64,000 nucleotides of DNA, taken from positions 62,001 through 126,000 of the forward strand of contig JAURCJ010000003.1 of the NCBI GenBank assembly GCA_030828505.1. The letters are read 5' to 3'. Below, in pieces: positions 18,516-25,560 of this stretch. Under the pieces are notes generated by a model. It saw only the letters and a list, made by a program, of their open reading frames with translations, was not told where the DNA came from and ran no database searches. The stretch is from Alphaproteobacteria bacterium (GTDB lineage Bacteria; Pseudomonadota; Alphaproteobacteria; TMED109). Position 1 is the first letter of the stretch. Each line of letters begins with the position of its first letter. The position numbers were made by a program, and so were the translations under genes.

Positions 18516-19487
18516 ATGGCCAAATTTAATGCAATTTTATGTAATAGCTTTGGTTCAATAGAAAACTTAAAATATAAAAGCTTTGATTCTCTTCCAATCA
18601 AGGATAATGAAGTTAGAATAAATGTTAAAGCCTGCGGAATAAATTTTCCAGATAAGCTAATGATTGAGGGAAAGTATCAATTAAAGCCTTCCCTTCCCTT
18701 TATACCTGGAATGGAATTATCAGGAGTTATTTCTGAGTCAAATAATAAAAAGTATCCAACAGGAACAAAAGTTATTTACCAGATGCGCTATGGAGCCTAT
18801 TCAGAAGAAGTAATAGCTAATACTCGAGATTTAAAACAATTTCCTAAAAATTTTTCTTTTGAAGAAGCAGCTAGTTTTAGCGTTGCTGCTCAAACAGCTT
18901 ATGTTTCTCTTGTTGAGAGAGGAAATATAAGAAAGGGAGAAACAATTCTTATAATGGGAGCAACTGGCGGTGTAGGACTAGCTGCAGTTCAATTAGCAAA
19001 AGCAATAGGAGCTGAGATTATAGCTGTTTGTAGTACTAAAAATAAACAAAATGCAGCAATAAAAGCTGGAGCAAAATTTGCTATAGGCTATAAAAATATG
19101 GTTAATAATGTTAAAGAAATTACAAAAAATGAGGGAGTTGATATTATTTACGATCCTGTAGGTGGTGAATATTTTAATAACTCATTAAAAGTTATTAAAT
19201 GGGGAGGTAAATTATTAGTCATAGGTTTTGCTAGTGGTACAATTCCTACTCTTCCCATAAATATTGCCTTAATAAAAGGAATTTCCATAATAGGTGTAAG
19301 AGCTGGAGAGTATTATAGACAATTTCCTAAACTAAAAACTAATTCAATGAATAATTTATTAAGAATTGCGAATAAAGGTTTAATTACTCCTATAATACAT
19401 GATGCTTTAGGATTAAAAGAAGTAATTAAAGCTCTTAAGAAAATAGAAAATAGAGAAGTAATAGGAAGATTAGTACTTAAGCCCTAA
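18516..19487 (+). CDS. NADPH:quinone oxidoreductase-like MDR protein
   Basis: A 323-residue MDR with INFPDKLMIEGKYQLKP and PFIPGMELSGVI, the quinone-oxidoreductase subgroup signature, the Rossmann motif GATGGVGLAAVQLAK, and IYDPVGGEYF. There are no catalytic or structural zinc ligands. It presumably performs NADPH-linked reduction of an enoyl-CoA, enone or quinone. It is the last gene of the plus-strand run that begins at glpK and ends 5 bases before the convergent RraA-like gene. Confidence 0.82.
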   Translation: MAKFNAILCNSFGSIENLKYKSFDSLPIKDNEVRINVKACGINFPDKLMIEGKYQLKPSLPFIPGMELSGVISESNNKKYPTGTKVIYQMRYGAYSEEVIANTRDLKQFPKNFSFEEAASFSVAAQTAYVSLVERGNIRKGETILIMGATGGVGLAAVQLAKAIGAEIIAVCSTKNKQNAAIKAGAKFAIGYKNMVNNVKEITKNEGVDIIYDPVGGEYFNNSLKVIKWGGKLLVIGFASGTIPTLPINIALIKGISIIGVRAGEYYRQFPKLKTNSMNNLLRIANKGLITPIIHDALGLKEVIKALKKIENREVIGRLVLKP

Positions 19488-19492
19488 TAATT

Positions 19493-20182
19493 TTAGTGAA
19501 TTTCCTCTGCATTTTTCATTGCGGATAATAATTTATTTATATTAAAGTCTGGAGATCTTGCTGCCTCTAATATAACCGCCTCTTTATCCATTTGTTTTTG
19601 AATAATATTAGGTAAATTTTTAATAACATCTTTAGGAACTATTACAGCCCCATGTTTATCAAAATGGACTATATCACAATCATTTGCTTCCATACCATAT
19701 ATATTTACCATAGAAGAAAACTCTAATACTTGAGTATATGCATGGCTAGGCCCTATTGAGCCAGCTAATGCAGAGAAACCATTCGCCCATTGATCTAAGT
19801 CTCTAATTACTCCATTTGTAATTAAACCTTTAATTCCTAAACCTAAATGAATAGCACTGTTTACTTCTCCCCAAAATGCTCCAAAGCCCTCCGGGTTATC
19901 AACATCTTCAATTAAAACTATAGAAGGCTTGGGATCATTAGCTATATATTCATAATAATCCTGCCTAATGTTCTTTGCATTATCTAAAGGTTTATTTTTT
20001 CCACTTATTTTTGCTGTTTTTACATAACCACACACTGAACCATGAGTACCAACGGGCACTAAAGGTTTTGATGTAAAGCCTAATAATCTTCTATCCGGAG
20101 CTGCTATATCTAAAGCATTACAAATTGTAGGAGTATCCCAAGTTTGAAGTTTGATTAAATCACTAGTTAAAAGTTCTGACAT
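19493..20182 (-). CDS. RraA-like / HMG-aldolase family protein
   Basis: A 229-residue protein of the RraA/4-hydroxy-4-methyl-2-oxoglutarate aldolase family. The characteristic block GLITNGVIRDLDQW holds the conserved RD pair and a nearby acidic residue; the usual DG before it is NG here. WGEVNSAIHLGLG precedes it, and KHGAVIVPKD is the family ending. Enzymes of this family are Mg2+-dependent pyruvate aldolases or oxaloacetate decarboxylases; RNase E inhibition is restricted to true RraA. The catabolic context favours an aldolase. It stands alone, downstream of the porin terminator on the same strand. Confidence 0.8.
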   Translation of the reverse strand: MSELLTSDLIKLQTWDTPTICNALDIAAPDRRLLGFTSKPLVPVGTHGSVCGYVKTAKISGKNKPLDNAKNIRQDYYEYIANDPKPSIVLIEDVDNPEGFGAFWGEVNSAIHLGLGIKGLITNGVIRDLDQWANGFSALAGSIGPSHAYTQVLEFSSMVNIYGMEANDCDIVHFDKHGAVIVPKDVIKNLPNIIQKQMDKEAVILEAARSPDFNINKLLSAMKNAEEIH

Positions 20183-20240
20183 ATATTTACCTTTTTGTTA
20201 ATAATCCTAAAAATAAGTATATATATAATTAAAGAAAAAA

Positions 20241-20266
20241 AAAGGAGACAATTTCTTGTCTCCTTT
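20241..20266 (-). terminator. Intrinsic terminator of the porin gene
   Basis: A perfect 11-bp stem (20241-20251 pairing with 20256-20266) with a 4-base loop. On the minus strand it is followed by a run of about nine T residues with only one interruption, a strong rho-independent signal. It ends the transcript of the porin gene and of the structured 3' UTR described separately. Confidence 0.85.
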
Positions 20267-20372
20267 TCTATCAATTATTATGTTCTTTGGAGGAATCGAA
20301 TAATTGATTTATCTATGATTTAATATTAAGTTCTTTGGAGGATCAAAAATATAAAATCATAAATTTATTAAT
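20241..20372 (-). ncRNA. Putative 3'-UTR-derived RNA with twin UCCUCC-loop hairpins
   Basis: Between the porin stop and its terminator the minus-strand transcript folds into two hairpins. The first has an 8-bp stem (20354-20361 with 20314-20321), one mismatch, then 5 bp (20348-20352 with 20323-20327). The second has a perfect 10-bp stem (20299-20308 with 20270-20279). Both loops of 19-20 nt contain the identical 13-mer UCCUCCAAAGAAC, which matches the anti-Shine-Dalgarno core CCUCC. A terminator hairpin follows. The design recalls alphaproteobacterial CCUCC-loop (cuckoo-type) sRNAs. That it is processed or acts in trans is inference; the repeats and pairing are read directly. Confidence 0.6.
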
Positions 20373-21455
20373 TTAAAACCCTAATGAGATTCCAGCCATT
20401 AGTAATTGAGGATCTGTCTCAGTAGTTGCATGGTCTCCATCTGAATGACTTATATTATCAAATTGAACCCATGTGTTAACTCCACCGCCTATATCATAAC
20501 CAAGACCAAAATAAGTGATTGTATCTTCCTTTACATTAGAAGAACTACCCCCATCCACTTTTTCTTGATGTGCATAACCAACACCTAGAGTAATATTTCC
20601 CATAACATACTCGATAGCAGCAGTATATCCTGCATCGGAAGCTTTGTTCGCATCTCCTACACTTCCAAAACTCTCCCCATGGTCATATGCATGGAAACCT
20701 AAAGTAATATCGCCCATAGTTGCTTTAATTCCACCTGTAACTACTGCTAAATCATTATTAGTTGCACCAGCCGTACTTTTAGCATTACCATTTATAGTAG
20801 CAATACCGGCTACATATGATATTCCATCCATTACACCTTCATAGGAAACAGCTACATGAGTTGCTTCTCCATGGTTTGAAGCTTCCGTCGTTTGTTGACG
20901 AGCATTAGAAGTAGAACTATTAAATTCTAATGCAGGCGTATAAGTAACTTGAACTGAAAAACCATTTATAACTGGAAGCGCATAGTTAATTCTACTTGAG
21001 GCTTGTGCATAGTATACTTCTGCAAAACCAGTGTCAGATGTAGCCAATGTTCCAGAGTCAAATAATGCAAAATAATACCCATCTGTGCCGTCACCAGGTA
21101 CCATAGCAGATACTCTTGGAACTAAGTTTGTTGCAGCGTCTGCAGCCTGTCCTATAGTTACTGTACCTATATCAGTTTGAACATACATAGAGTTTGCTGT
21201 TGGTAAATATGCATCACTACTACCACTATTTACAACTTGTGTACTAAAGGTAAATGCTCCTCCTACAGTCCATCCATTATCTGTGGTTGTATCTGCCCCA
21301 AAAGAAACACGAGTAAATTTATCAGTTACACCTCCATCTATTTCATCACCCATACCAACTATATGTTGCATAAAACCACTTATTTTAACGTCAGCTTTAG
21401 CAAGATTAGTAAAAGTAAATACCATTATAATAATACTAAATAATAATTTAAACAT
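20373..21455 (-). CDS. General porin, 16-stranded type
   Basis: A 360-residue outer-membrane porin. The N-terminal signal peptide (MFKLLFSIIIMVFTFTN...) ends at LAKA-DVKISGFMQHIVG. The mature part is Gly-, Thr- and Ser-rich with alternating hydrophobic residues, a loop-3-like segment, and a C-terminal LLMAGISLGF ending in Phe, the outer-membrane assembly signal. It allows diffusion of small hydrophilic solutes. An AAGGAG site lies 7 bases before ATG 21455. Its upstream region has three palindromes, and its 3' UTR is structured; both suggest unusual control. It is probably highly expressed. Confidence 0.85.
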   Translation of the reverse strand: MFKLLFSIIIMVFTFTNLAKADVKISGFMQHIVGMGDEIDGGVTDKFTRVSFGADTTTDNGWTVGGAFTFSTQVVNSGSSDAYLPTANSMYVQTDIGTVTIGQAADAATNLVPRVSAMVPGDGTDGYYFALFDSGTLATSDTGFAEVYYAQASSRINYALPVINGFSVQVTYTPALEFNSSTSNARQQTTEASNHGEATHVAVSYEGVMDGISYVAGIATINGNAKSTAGATNNDLAVVTGGIKATMGDITLGFHAYDHGESFGSVGDANKASDAGYTAAIEYVMGNITLGVGYAHQEKVDGGSSSNVKEDTITYFGLGYDIGGGVNTWVQFDNISHSDGDHATTETDPQLLMAGISLGF

Positions 21456-21475
21456 TTATATCTCCTTAATTTTTT

Positions 21476-21491
21476 GTTGCTTTATTGCAAC
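21476..21491 (-). promoter_or_regulatory. Inverted repeat GTTGC-N6-GCAAC, porin-proximal copy
   Basis: A dyad lying 20 bases upstream of the porin start, within the expected 5' leader. On the minus strand it shares the pattern AGTTGC-N4-AA-GCAACA with a second copy at 21740-21755. It could be an operator for the winged-helix regulator encoded just upstream; no binding evidence exists. Confidence 0.4.
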
Positions 21492-21552
21492 TTCAAATAG
21501 GAATTTAGATATAATATTAAAAATTAAAAATCCTGAATGTAAGATATAAAAC

Positions 21553-21571
21553 TTTACATAAATTATGTAAA
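21553..21571 (-). promoter_or_regulatory. 19-bp palindrome upstream of the porin
   Basis: TTTACATAA and TTATGTAAA form perfect 9-bp arms around a single A, about 100 bases before the porin start. Length and symmetry suit a dimeric winged-helix or HTH regulator. The region is AT-rich, but a 9-bp perfect dyad with C/G anchors is more than low complexity explains. Confidence 0.45.
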
Positions 21572-21739
21572 AATATAACGCAATATTCTTGTCATATTAT
21601 TTTAAACAAAAAAACGTTGGAAAATATAGAAAAAAGAATACTATTTTAGTATAATTGGTTATGAATTACAAAAATAAGATCTGAAAAATAAAAATTAATC
21701 TTAAAAATTTTAAATATAATTATAATTTAAAATTTTTAT

Positions 21740-21755
21740 GTTGCTTAAAAGCAAC
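21740..21755 (-). promoter_or_regulatory. Inverted repeat GTTGC-N6-GCAAC, distal copy
   Basis: A second dyad of the same design as the one at 21476-21491, 264 bases further from the porin gene and 49 bases from the regulator stop. Paired distant copies could support looping or mark two operators. Confidence 0.4.
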
Positions 21756-21803
21756 TATATTATTTAAATGAATAAGAAATATTTAATTTATTTAAATTAT
21801 AGT

Positions 21804-22298
21804 TTAAAAACCTGTCCAATTTTTTATATTTTTATAAGCTTTACACATTGTATCGCTAGCGGTAAATATAGAAAACCTTTTGTCACCATTACTAGTTACC
21901 AAAGGAATCAAATCGCCCCTAGATATACCATCTGATACAATCTTTTGTAAAGTTGTGTGACTAGCAGTACACAAATTATGTACTGTCTTCATACTAACAT
22001 AATTACGCTCATTAACATTCTGGCAATATTGTTCAGGTAAAATATTATATCTGCTAGATACTGCCATTAAACCTATTAACCTATGATCTAAAGTTTGACT
22101 CCACCATCTCTCTGCTTGATGAATAGGCGATCTAGATAATGATACAGTCCACTCCAGTCTTTTTAATACCCATTCTTGAAAACCATCTTTGCCACCTTTA
22201 TCAAAATATACTACTTGATTTATTTTTTGTTTTTTTACAACATCATTTTTGAATTTATTTATTTCTTTAGAATTTTTTAAATCTTTAACTATTGTCAT
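21804..22298 (-). CDS. Small winged-helix transcriptional regulator (MarR-like fold)
   Basis: A 164-residue protein without a signal peptide. Residues about 100-155 read as a winged helix: YVSMKTVHNLCTASHTTLQ as helix-turn-helix, then LVTSNGDKRFSIF as the beta wing, then TASDTMCKAYK. The N-terminal 60 residues are charged. The pattern resembles MarR-type or related small regulators, but I recognise no named family. It lies between amtB and the porin on the same strand, facing a porin promoter region with several palindromes, which makes it a candidate porin regulator; this is inference. Confidence 0.6.
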   Translation of the reverse strand: MTIVKDLKNSKEINKFKNDVVKKQKINQVVYFDKGGKDGFQEWVLKRLEWTVSLSRSPIHQAERWWSQTLDHRLIGLMAVSSRYNILPEQYCQNVNERNYVSMKTVHNLCTASHTTLQKIVSDGISRGDLIPLVTSNGDKRFSIFTASDTMCKAYKNIKNWTGF

Positions 22299-22349
22299 AA
22301 TAAACCTATAAATTTTAATTAATTACACTTCGTAATAAAGTAAATAAAA

Positions 22350-22386
22350 ATAGAAAGGAAAGATAATTGTAATCTTTCCTTTCTAT
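22350..22386 (-). terminator. Intrinsic terminator of amtB
   Basis: A perfect 15-bp stem (22350-22364 with 22372-22386) around a 7-base loop, beginning 6 bases after the amtB stop. On the minus strand it is followed by TTTTTATTTA. The length and U-rich tail make this a strong terminator, separating amtB from the regulator gene. Confidence 0.85.
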
Positions 22387-22392
22387 ATTGTT

Positions 22393-23613
22393 TTATTGAA
22401 TAAATTCAGGATAACTACTAAGCCCTATCTCAGACTTATCAGCTCCATCCTTTTCTTCATTATCAGATAACCTTACTCCAAGAATAGCTTTAACAGCATA
22501 CCAAAGAATAAAACTAGTAATAAGAACAAATGCTCCTATAGAAACTATACCTATTAATTGTGTAGAAAAATTTGCACTATCATTTGTAATAGGAACAGCT
22601 AAAGTACCCCATATACCACAAACTAAATGAACAGGTATAGCACCAACAACATCATCAATTTTAAATTTATCTAAAAGAGGAATAGAAAAGACTACTAATG
22701 CGCCACCTACACCACCAATTAATACTGCTGCCAAGAAACTTGGAGCTAAAGGTTCAGCAGTTATAGAAACAAGTCCTCCTAATGCTCCATTTAGAACAAA
22801 TGTGAGATCTACTTTTTTATAAAGTATCTGGCCTAATATTAAAGCTACAACAACTCCACCAGCAGCTGCTAGATTAGTATTAGCATATATTCTCGCCATA
22901 GAGCTTGCATCAGCTACTGAGCCTAATGCTAACTGAGACCCTCCATTAAAACCAAACCAGCCAAACCATAATAAAAATGTACCTAAAGTTGCGAGAGGTA
23001 ATGCTGAAGCTTGTATAGGATTTACTTTACCATCTTTAGAATATTTACCTTTTCTAGCTCCTAATACAATACAGCCAACAAGTGCACACCAACCTCCTAC
23101 AGAATGAACTATAGTTGATCCTGCAAAATCACTGAAGCCCATTTCAGATAACCAACCTGCACCCCAGGTCCATGAACCTTGAATTGGGTATATAATAGCT
23201 GTTAACACAACAACTACGGCTAAGAATGACCATAATTTTACTCTTTCAGCTACAGCACCTGAAACAATTGATGCTGCTGTAGCTACAAAAACCATTTGAA
23301 AGAACCAGTCAGAGGCACCTGCATACCCTCCTTCTGATGACTCTGTTGATGGGTCTGCTACTTCAAACAAACTTAAGCTTCCAATAAAGCCTCCATCTAC
23401 TCCTGAATACATTAAATTATAACCTACTAAAAAATATAATATTCCTGCAACAGAATATAATACTATATTTTTTGTACATATAGTTGCAACACTTTTTGTT
23501 CTAACCATACCGGCTTCAAGCATGCAAAAACCTGCTGCCATTAACATCACTAATATACCATTAATTAGAAATGAAAATGTATTAAATATAAATGCTATAT
23601 CTTGAGATTCCAT
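22393..23613 (-). CDS. amtB: Ammonium transporter
   Basis: A 406-residue Amt/MEP/Rh-family channel with about eleven membrane segments. The N terminus holds MLMAAGFCMLEAGMVRTKS, a family signature (first part of TM1-TM2); DFAGSTIVHSVGGWCALVG carries the first pore His, and VHLVCGIWGTLAV the second. It conducts NH3/NH4+ into the cytoplasm. No glnK gene is adjacent, unlike many amtB loci. Upstream on the minus strand, 23659-23674 matches a sigma-54 promoter, consistent with nitrogen control. It is terminated by a strong hairpin. Confidence 0.92.
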   Translation of the reverse strand: MESQDIAFIFNTFSFLINGILVMLMAAGFCMLEAGMVRTKSVATICTKNIVLYSVAGILYFLVGYNLMYSGVDGGFIGSLSLFEVADPSTESSEGGYAGASDWFFQMVFVATAASIVSGAVAERVKLWSFLAVVVVLTAIIYPIQGSWTWGAGWLSEMGFSDFAGSTIVHSVGGWCALVGCIVLGARKGKYSKDGKVNPIQASALPLATLGTFLLWFGWFGFNGGSQLALGSVADASSMARIYANTNLAAAGGVVVALILGQILYKKVDLTFVLNGALGGLVSITAEPLAPSFLAAVLIGGVGGALVVFSIPLLDKFKIDDVVGAIPVHLVCGIWGTLAVPITNDSANFSTQLIGIVSIGAFVLITSFILWYAVKAILGVRLSDNEEKDGADKSEIGLSSYPEFIQ

Positions 23614-23907
23614 TTTTTATTCCTTCGCGTTTATTAAATTTATTATATTATTTTAATAAGCATGATTCATGCCAACTATAAATGCTAATTATATTGCGAA
23701 GTATATAAAATTAAATTTATTATATGATTAAATAATAATCATTAAAAATTATTATTGATTAATTATTAGGCTTTAAAGTCAAATAAAGTCTCAGGTAATT
23801 ATTACCACGTAAATAGTAGATTACTTCAAAAGCTAAAACTACCGACTAATATTCTATTGTATAATGACTATTTCAATGTTTTCATTTATATGAAAAGGAG
23901 AGAAATT
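23614..23907. other. Divergent intergenic region amtB / PQQ-dehydrogenase remnant
   Basis: A 294-base AT-rich spacer with no credible ORF. It contains the sigma-54-like element for amtB, a 13-bp palindrome GGTAAT-T-ATTACC at 23794-23806, and a TATAAT at 23860-23865 that could serve the plus-strand remnant gene, although no good -35 accompanies it. Confidence 0.5.
23659..23674 (-). promoter_or_regulatory. Sigma-54-type promoter candidate for amtB
   Basis: On the minus strand this reads TGGCATGAATCATGCT, matching the sigma-54 consensus (GG and GC dinucleotides at the correct 10-base separation) at all but two or so positions. The GC element lies about 47 bases before the ATG, leaving a plausible 35-base leader. 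The core is also a palindrome (GCATGA-T-TCATGC), so an operator is an alternative reading. Confidence 0.5.
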
Positions 23908-24435
23908 ATGCTAAAAATTACACTCAAATTATTAATAATAGCATTTTATTTGTTGCTTAATATTAATAATGTTAATGCTCAGAACTTAGTAACAGAAGAA
24001 ATGTTAACTACGGCTCAAGAAGACCCTAATAATTGGTTAATGGTTACTGGAAATTATACGGGTAATAGATATAGTAAATTAGGCCAAATAAATGAATCTA
24101 ATGTCTCAAAATTAGTTCCAAAATGGATATTTTCATTAGGCACTTTAGATGCTCAAAATACAACTCCAGTAATACATAATGGAATTATGTATGTAACAGC
24201 ATCTCACGGAAAAACTTATGCATTAAATGCAGCAAATGGACAAGAAATTTGGAGATATAGCCATCAACTTCCTGAATGCGTAGCAGGCAAAATGATATTT
24301 AAAACAATAGCAAAAGGAAGAAAAGGCACAAATATGGTCGGTTGGGAATCTGAACTTGAAAATAATGAAATATGGGAAATAATTATATATATAAGATCTA
24401 TCTACACAGGTGATAAAAATAAAATAATTTGGTAA
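23908..24435 (+). pseudogene. Internally deleted PQQ-dependent dehydrogenase-cytochrome c remnant
   Basis: An open frame of 175 residues that joins the two ends of a quinohaemoprotein alcohol dehydrogenase. ATG 23908 follows AAGGAG; a signal peptide ends near NVNA-QN. Residues 26-120 match the first propeller blades (NWLMVTGNYTGNRYSKLGQI, LGTLDAQNTTPVIHNGIMYVT, GQEIWRY). After about residue 123 the sequence jumps to the end of a cytochrome c domain (KGRKGTNMVGWESEL, EIWEIIIYIRS), keeping the axial Met but losing the CxxCH haem site and most of the propeller. Full-length relatives have roughly 680-700 residues, so some 500 are missing, in frame. It cannot be a working dehydrogenase. Confidence 0.75.
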
Positions 24436-24526
24436 TTTAAGTATTAAATTTATTAAAATATGTAAAAAATTAAAATAGTTTCTAATTATACTTCACAAAT
24501 ATTAAAAAAAATATATATTTGATTAA

Positions 24527-24599
24527 GCGGGGGTGCCTAACTTATCCAGGCTGAGATATATACCCTTTGAACCTGTTGGTTAATACCAGCGTAGGGAGA
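24527..24599 (+). promoter_or_regulatory. TPP riboswitch (THI element)
   Basis: The conserved blocks of the thiamin pyrophosphate aptamer are all present in order: GCGGGGGTGCC at 24527-24537, GGCTGAGAT at 24549-24557, ACCCTTTGAACCTG at 24562-24575, and TAATACCAGCGTAGGGA at 24581-24597. The AGGGAGA Shine-Dalgarno at 24593-24599 for the thiY start at 24606 overlaps the 3' end of the aptamer, which suggests translational control by direct sequestration. No separate terminator hairpin is visible. It controls thiYZX. Confidence 0.95.
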
Positions 24600-24605
24600 A
24601 ATAAA

Positions 24606-25553
24606 ATGATTTACAAATTTAAAAATATACTTATTTTACTGATTATTATCTCAGTATATTCAAATAATATTCTTGCTAATGAAAAAGTAACCTTATTATT
24701 AGATTGGTTTATTAACCCAGACCACGGCCCAATTATTATTGCTAATGAAAAAGGTATATTTAAAGAAGAAGGACTGGAAATAGAAATTATCCCACCAGCT
24801 AATCCTGCAGATCCTCCTAAATTAGTAGCAGCAGGAAAAGCAGATATAGCTATTTCTTATCAACCTCAATTACATATGCAAGTTCATGAAGGACTACCTG
24901 TTACTCGAATAGGAACATTAGTTGCAACTCCTTTGAATTGTTTACTTGTTTTAGAAGATGGTCCTATTAAAAATTTATCAGATTTAAAAGGAAAAAAAAT
25001 TGGCTATTCAATATCTGGAATGGAGCAAGCTTTATTAAGTGCAATACTTAAAAAAGCAAAAGTAAAAAAAAATGAAGTAGAATATGTTAATGTTAATTGG
25101 TCACTATCCCCTTCTTTAATGAGTAAACAAGTAGATGCCGTAATTGGCGCATATAGAAATTTTGAACTCAACCAAATGAAAATTGAAGGCGTTAAAGGAC
25201 GATGTTTTTATATTGAAGAAGAAGGTGTCCCTCCTTATGATGAGTTAATATTTATCGTGAATAATAAAAATATTAATGAAGAGATGCTTACAAAATTTTT
25301 AGATTCTATAGAGAAAGCCACTCAGTATATTATTAATCATCCGAAAGAAAGTTGGAAAATTTTTTCTAATTATTCAAAAGAGTTGAATAATAAATTAAAT
25401 GAAATGGCTTGGTATGATACAATTCCTAGATTTGCTTTAAGGCCAGCAGCCTTGGACAAAAGAAGGTATGAAAGATTTGAAAAATTTTTATATGAAGAAG
25501 GACTGATAGAGGAAAAGATTTCTTTTGATAAAATGGCAATAGAAATTTATTAA
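24606..25553 (+). CDS. thiY: Pyrimidine-precursor ABC transporter substrate-binding protein
   Basis: A 315-residue NMT1/THI5-like periplasmic binding protein. The correct start is ATG 24606; the longer frame from 24567 would begin inside the riboswitch aptamer. A signal peptide (ILILLIIISVYSNNILA) precedes NEKVTLLLDWFINPDHGPI, the ThiY hallmark, followed by AAGKADIAISYQPQ. ThiY binds N-formyl-4-amino-5-aminomethyl-2-methylpyrimidine or HMP for thiamin salvage. It is the first gene of thiYZX under the TPP riboswitch. The CCCFC motif of the biosynthetic Thi5 enzymes is absent, as expected of a binding protein. Confidence 0.9.
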   Translation: MIYKFKNILILLIIISVYSNNILANEKVTLLLDWFINPDHGPIIIANEKGIFKEEGLEIEIIPPANPADPPKLVAAGKADIAISYQPQLHMQVHEGLPVTRIGTLVATPLNCLLVLEDGPIKNLSDLKGKKIGYSISGMEQALLSAILKKAKVKKNEVEYVNVNWSLSPSLMSKQVDAVIGAYRNFELNQMKIEGVKGRCFYIEEEGVPPYDELIFIVNNKNINEEMLTKFLDSIEKATQYIINHPKESWKIFSNYSKELNNKLNEMAWYDTIPRFALRPAALDKRRYERFEKFLYEEGLIEEKISFDKMAIEIY

Positions 25554-25560
25554 AATAATA

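Larger units (their letters stand above)
21456..21803. other. 348-bp intergenic region with three dyad sites
   Basis: This gene-free stretch between the regulator stop and the porin start is about 80 percent A+T and contains no credible ORF. It holds the 19-bp palindrome at 21553-21571 and the two GTTGC-N6-GCAAC dyads near its two ends. I could not assign a confident -35/-10 pair for the porin, although AT-rich hexamers are abundant. Confidence 0.6.

Noticed and set aside
23728-23770. AATAATAAT / ATTATTATT inverted repeat near amtB
   Set aside because: It is simple AT-rich repeat sequence with no GC anchor, expected by chance at this base composition.
24567-24605. Upstream in-frame start for thiY
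   Set aside because: It lies inside the conserved core of the TPP riboswitch, which must fold as RNA; ATG 24606 with AGGGAGA fits.
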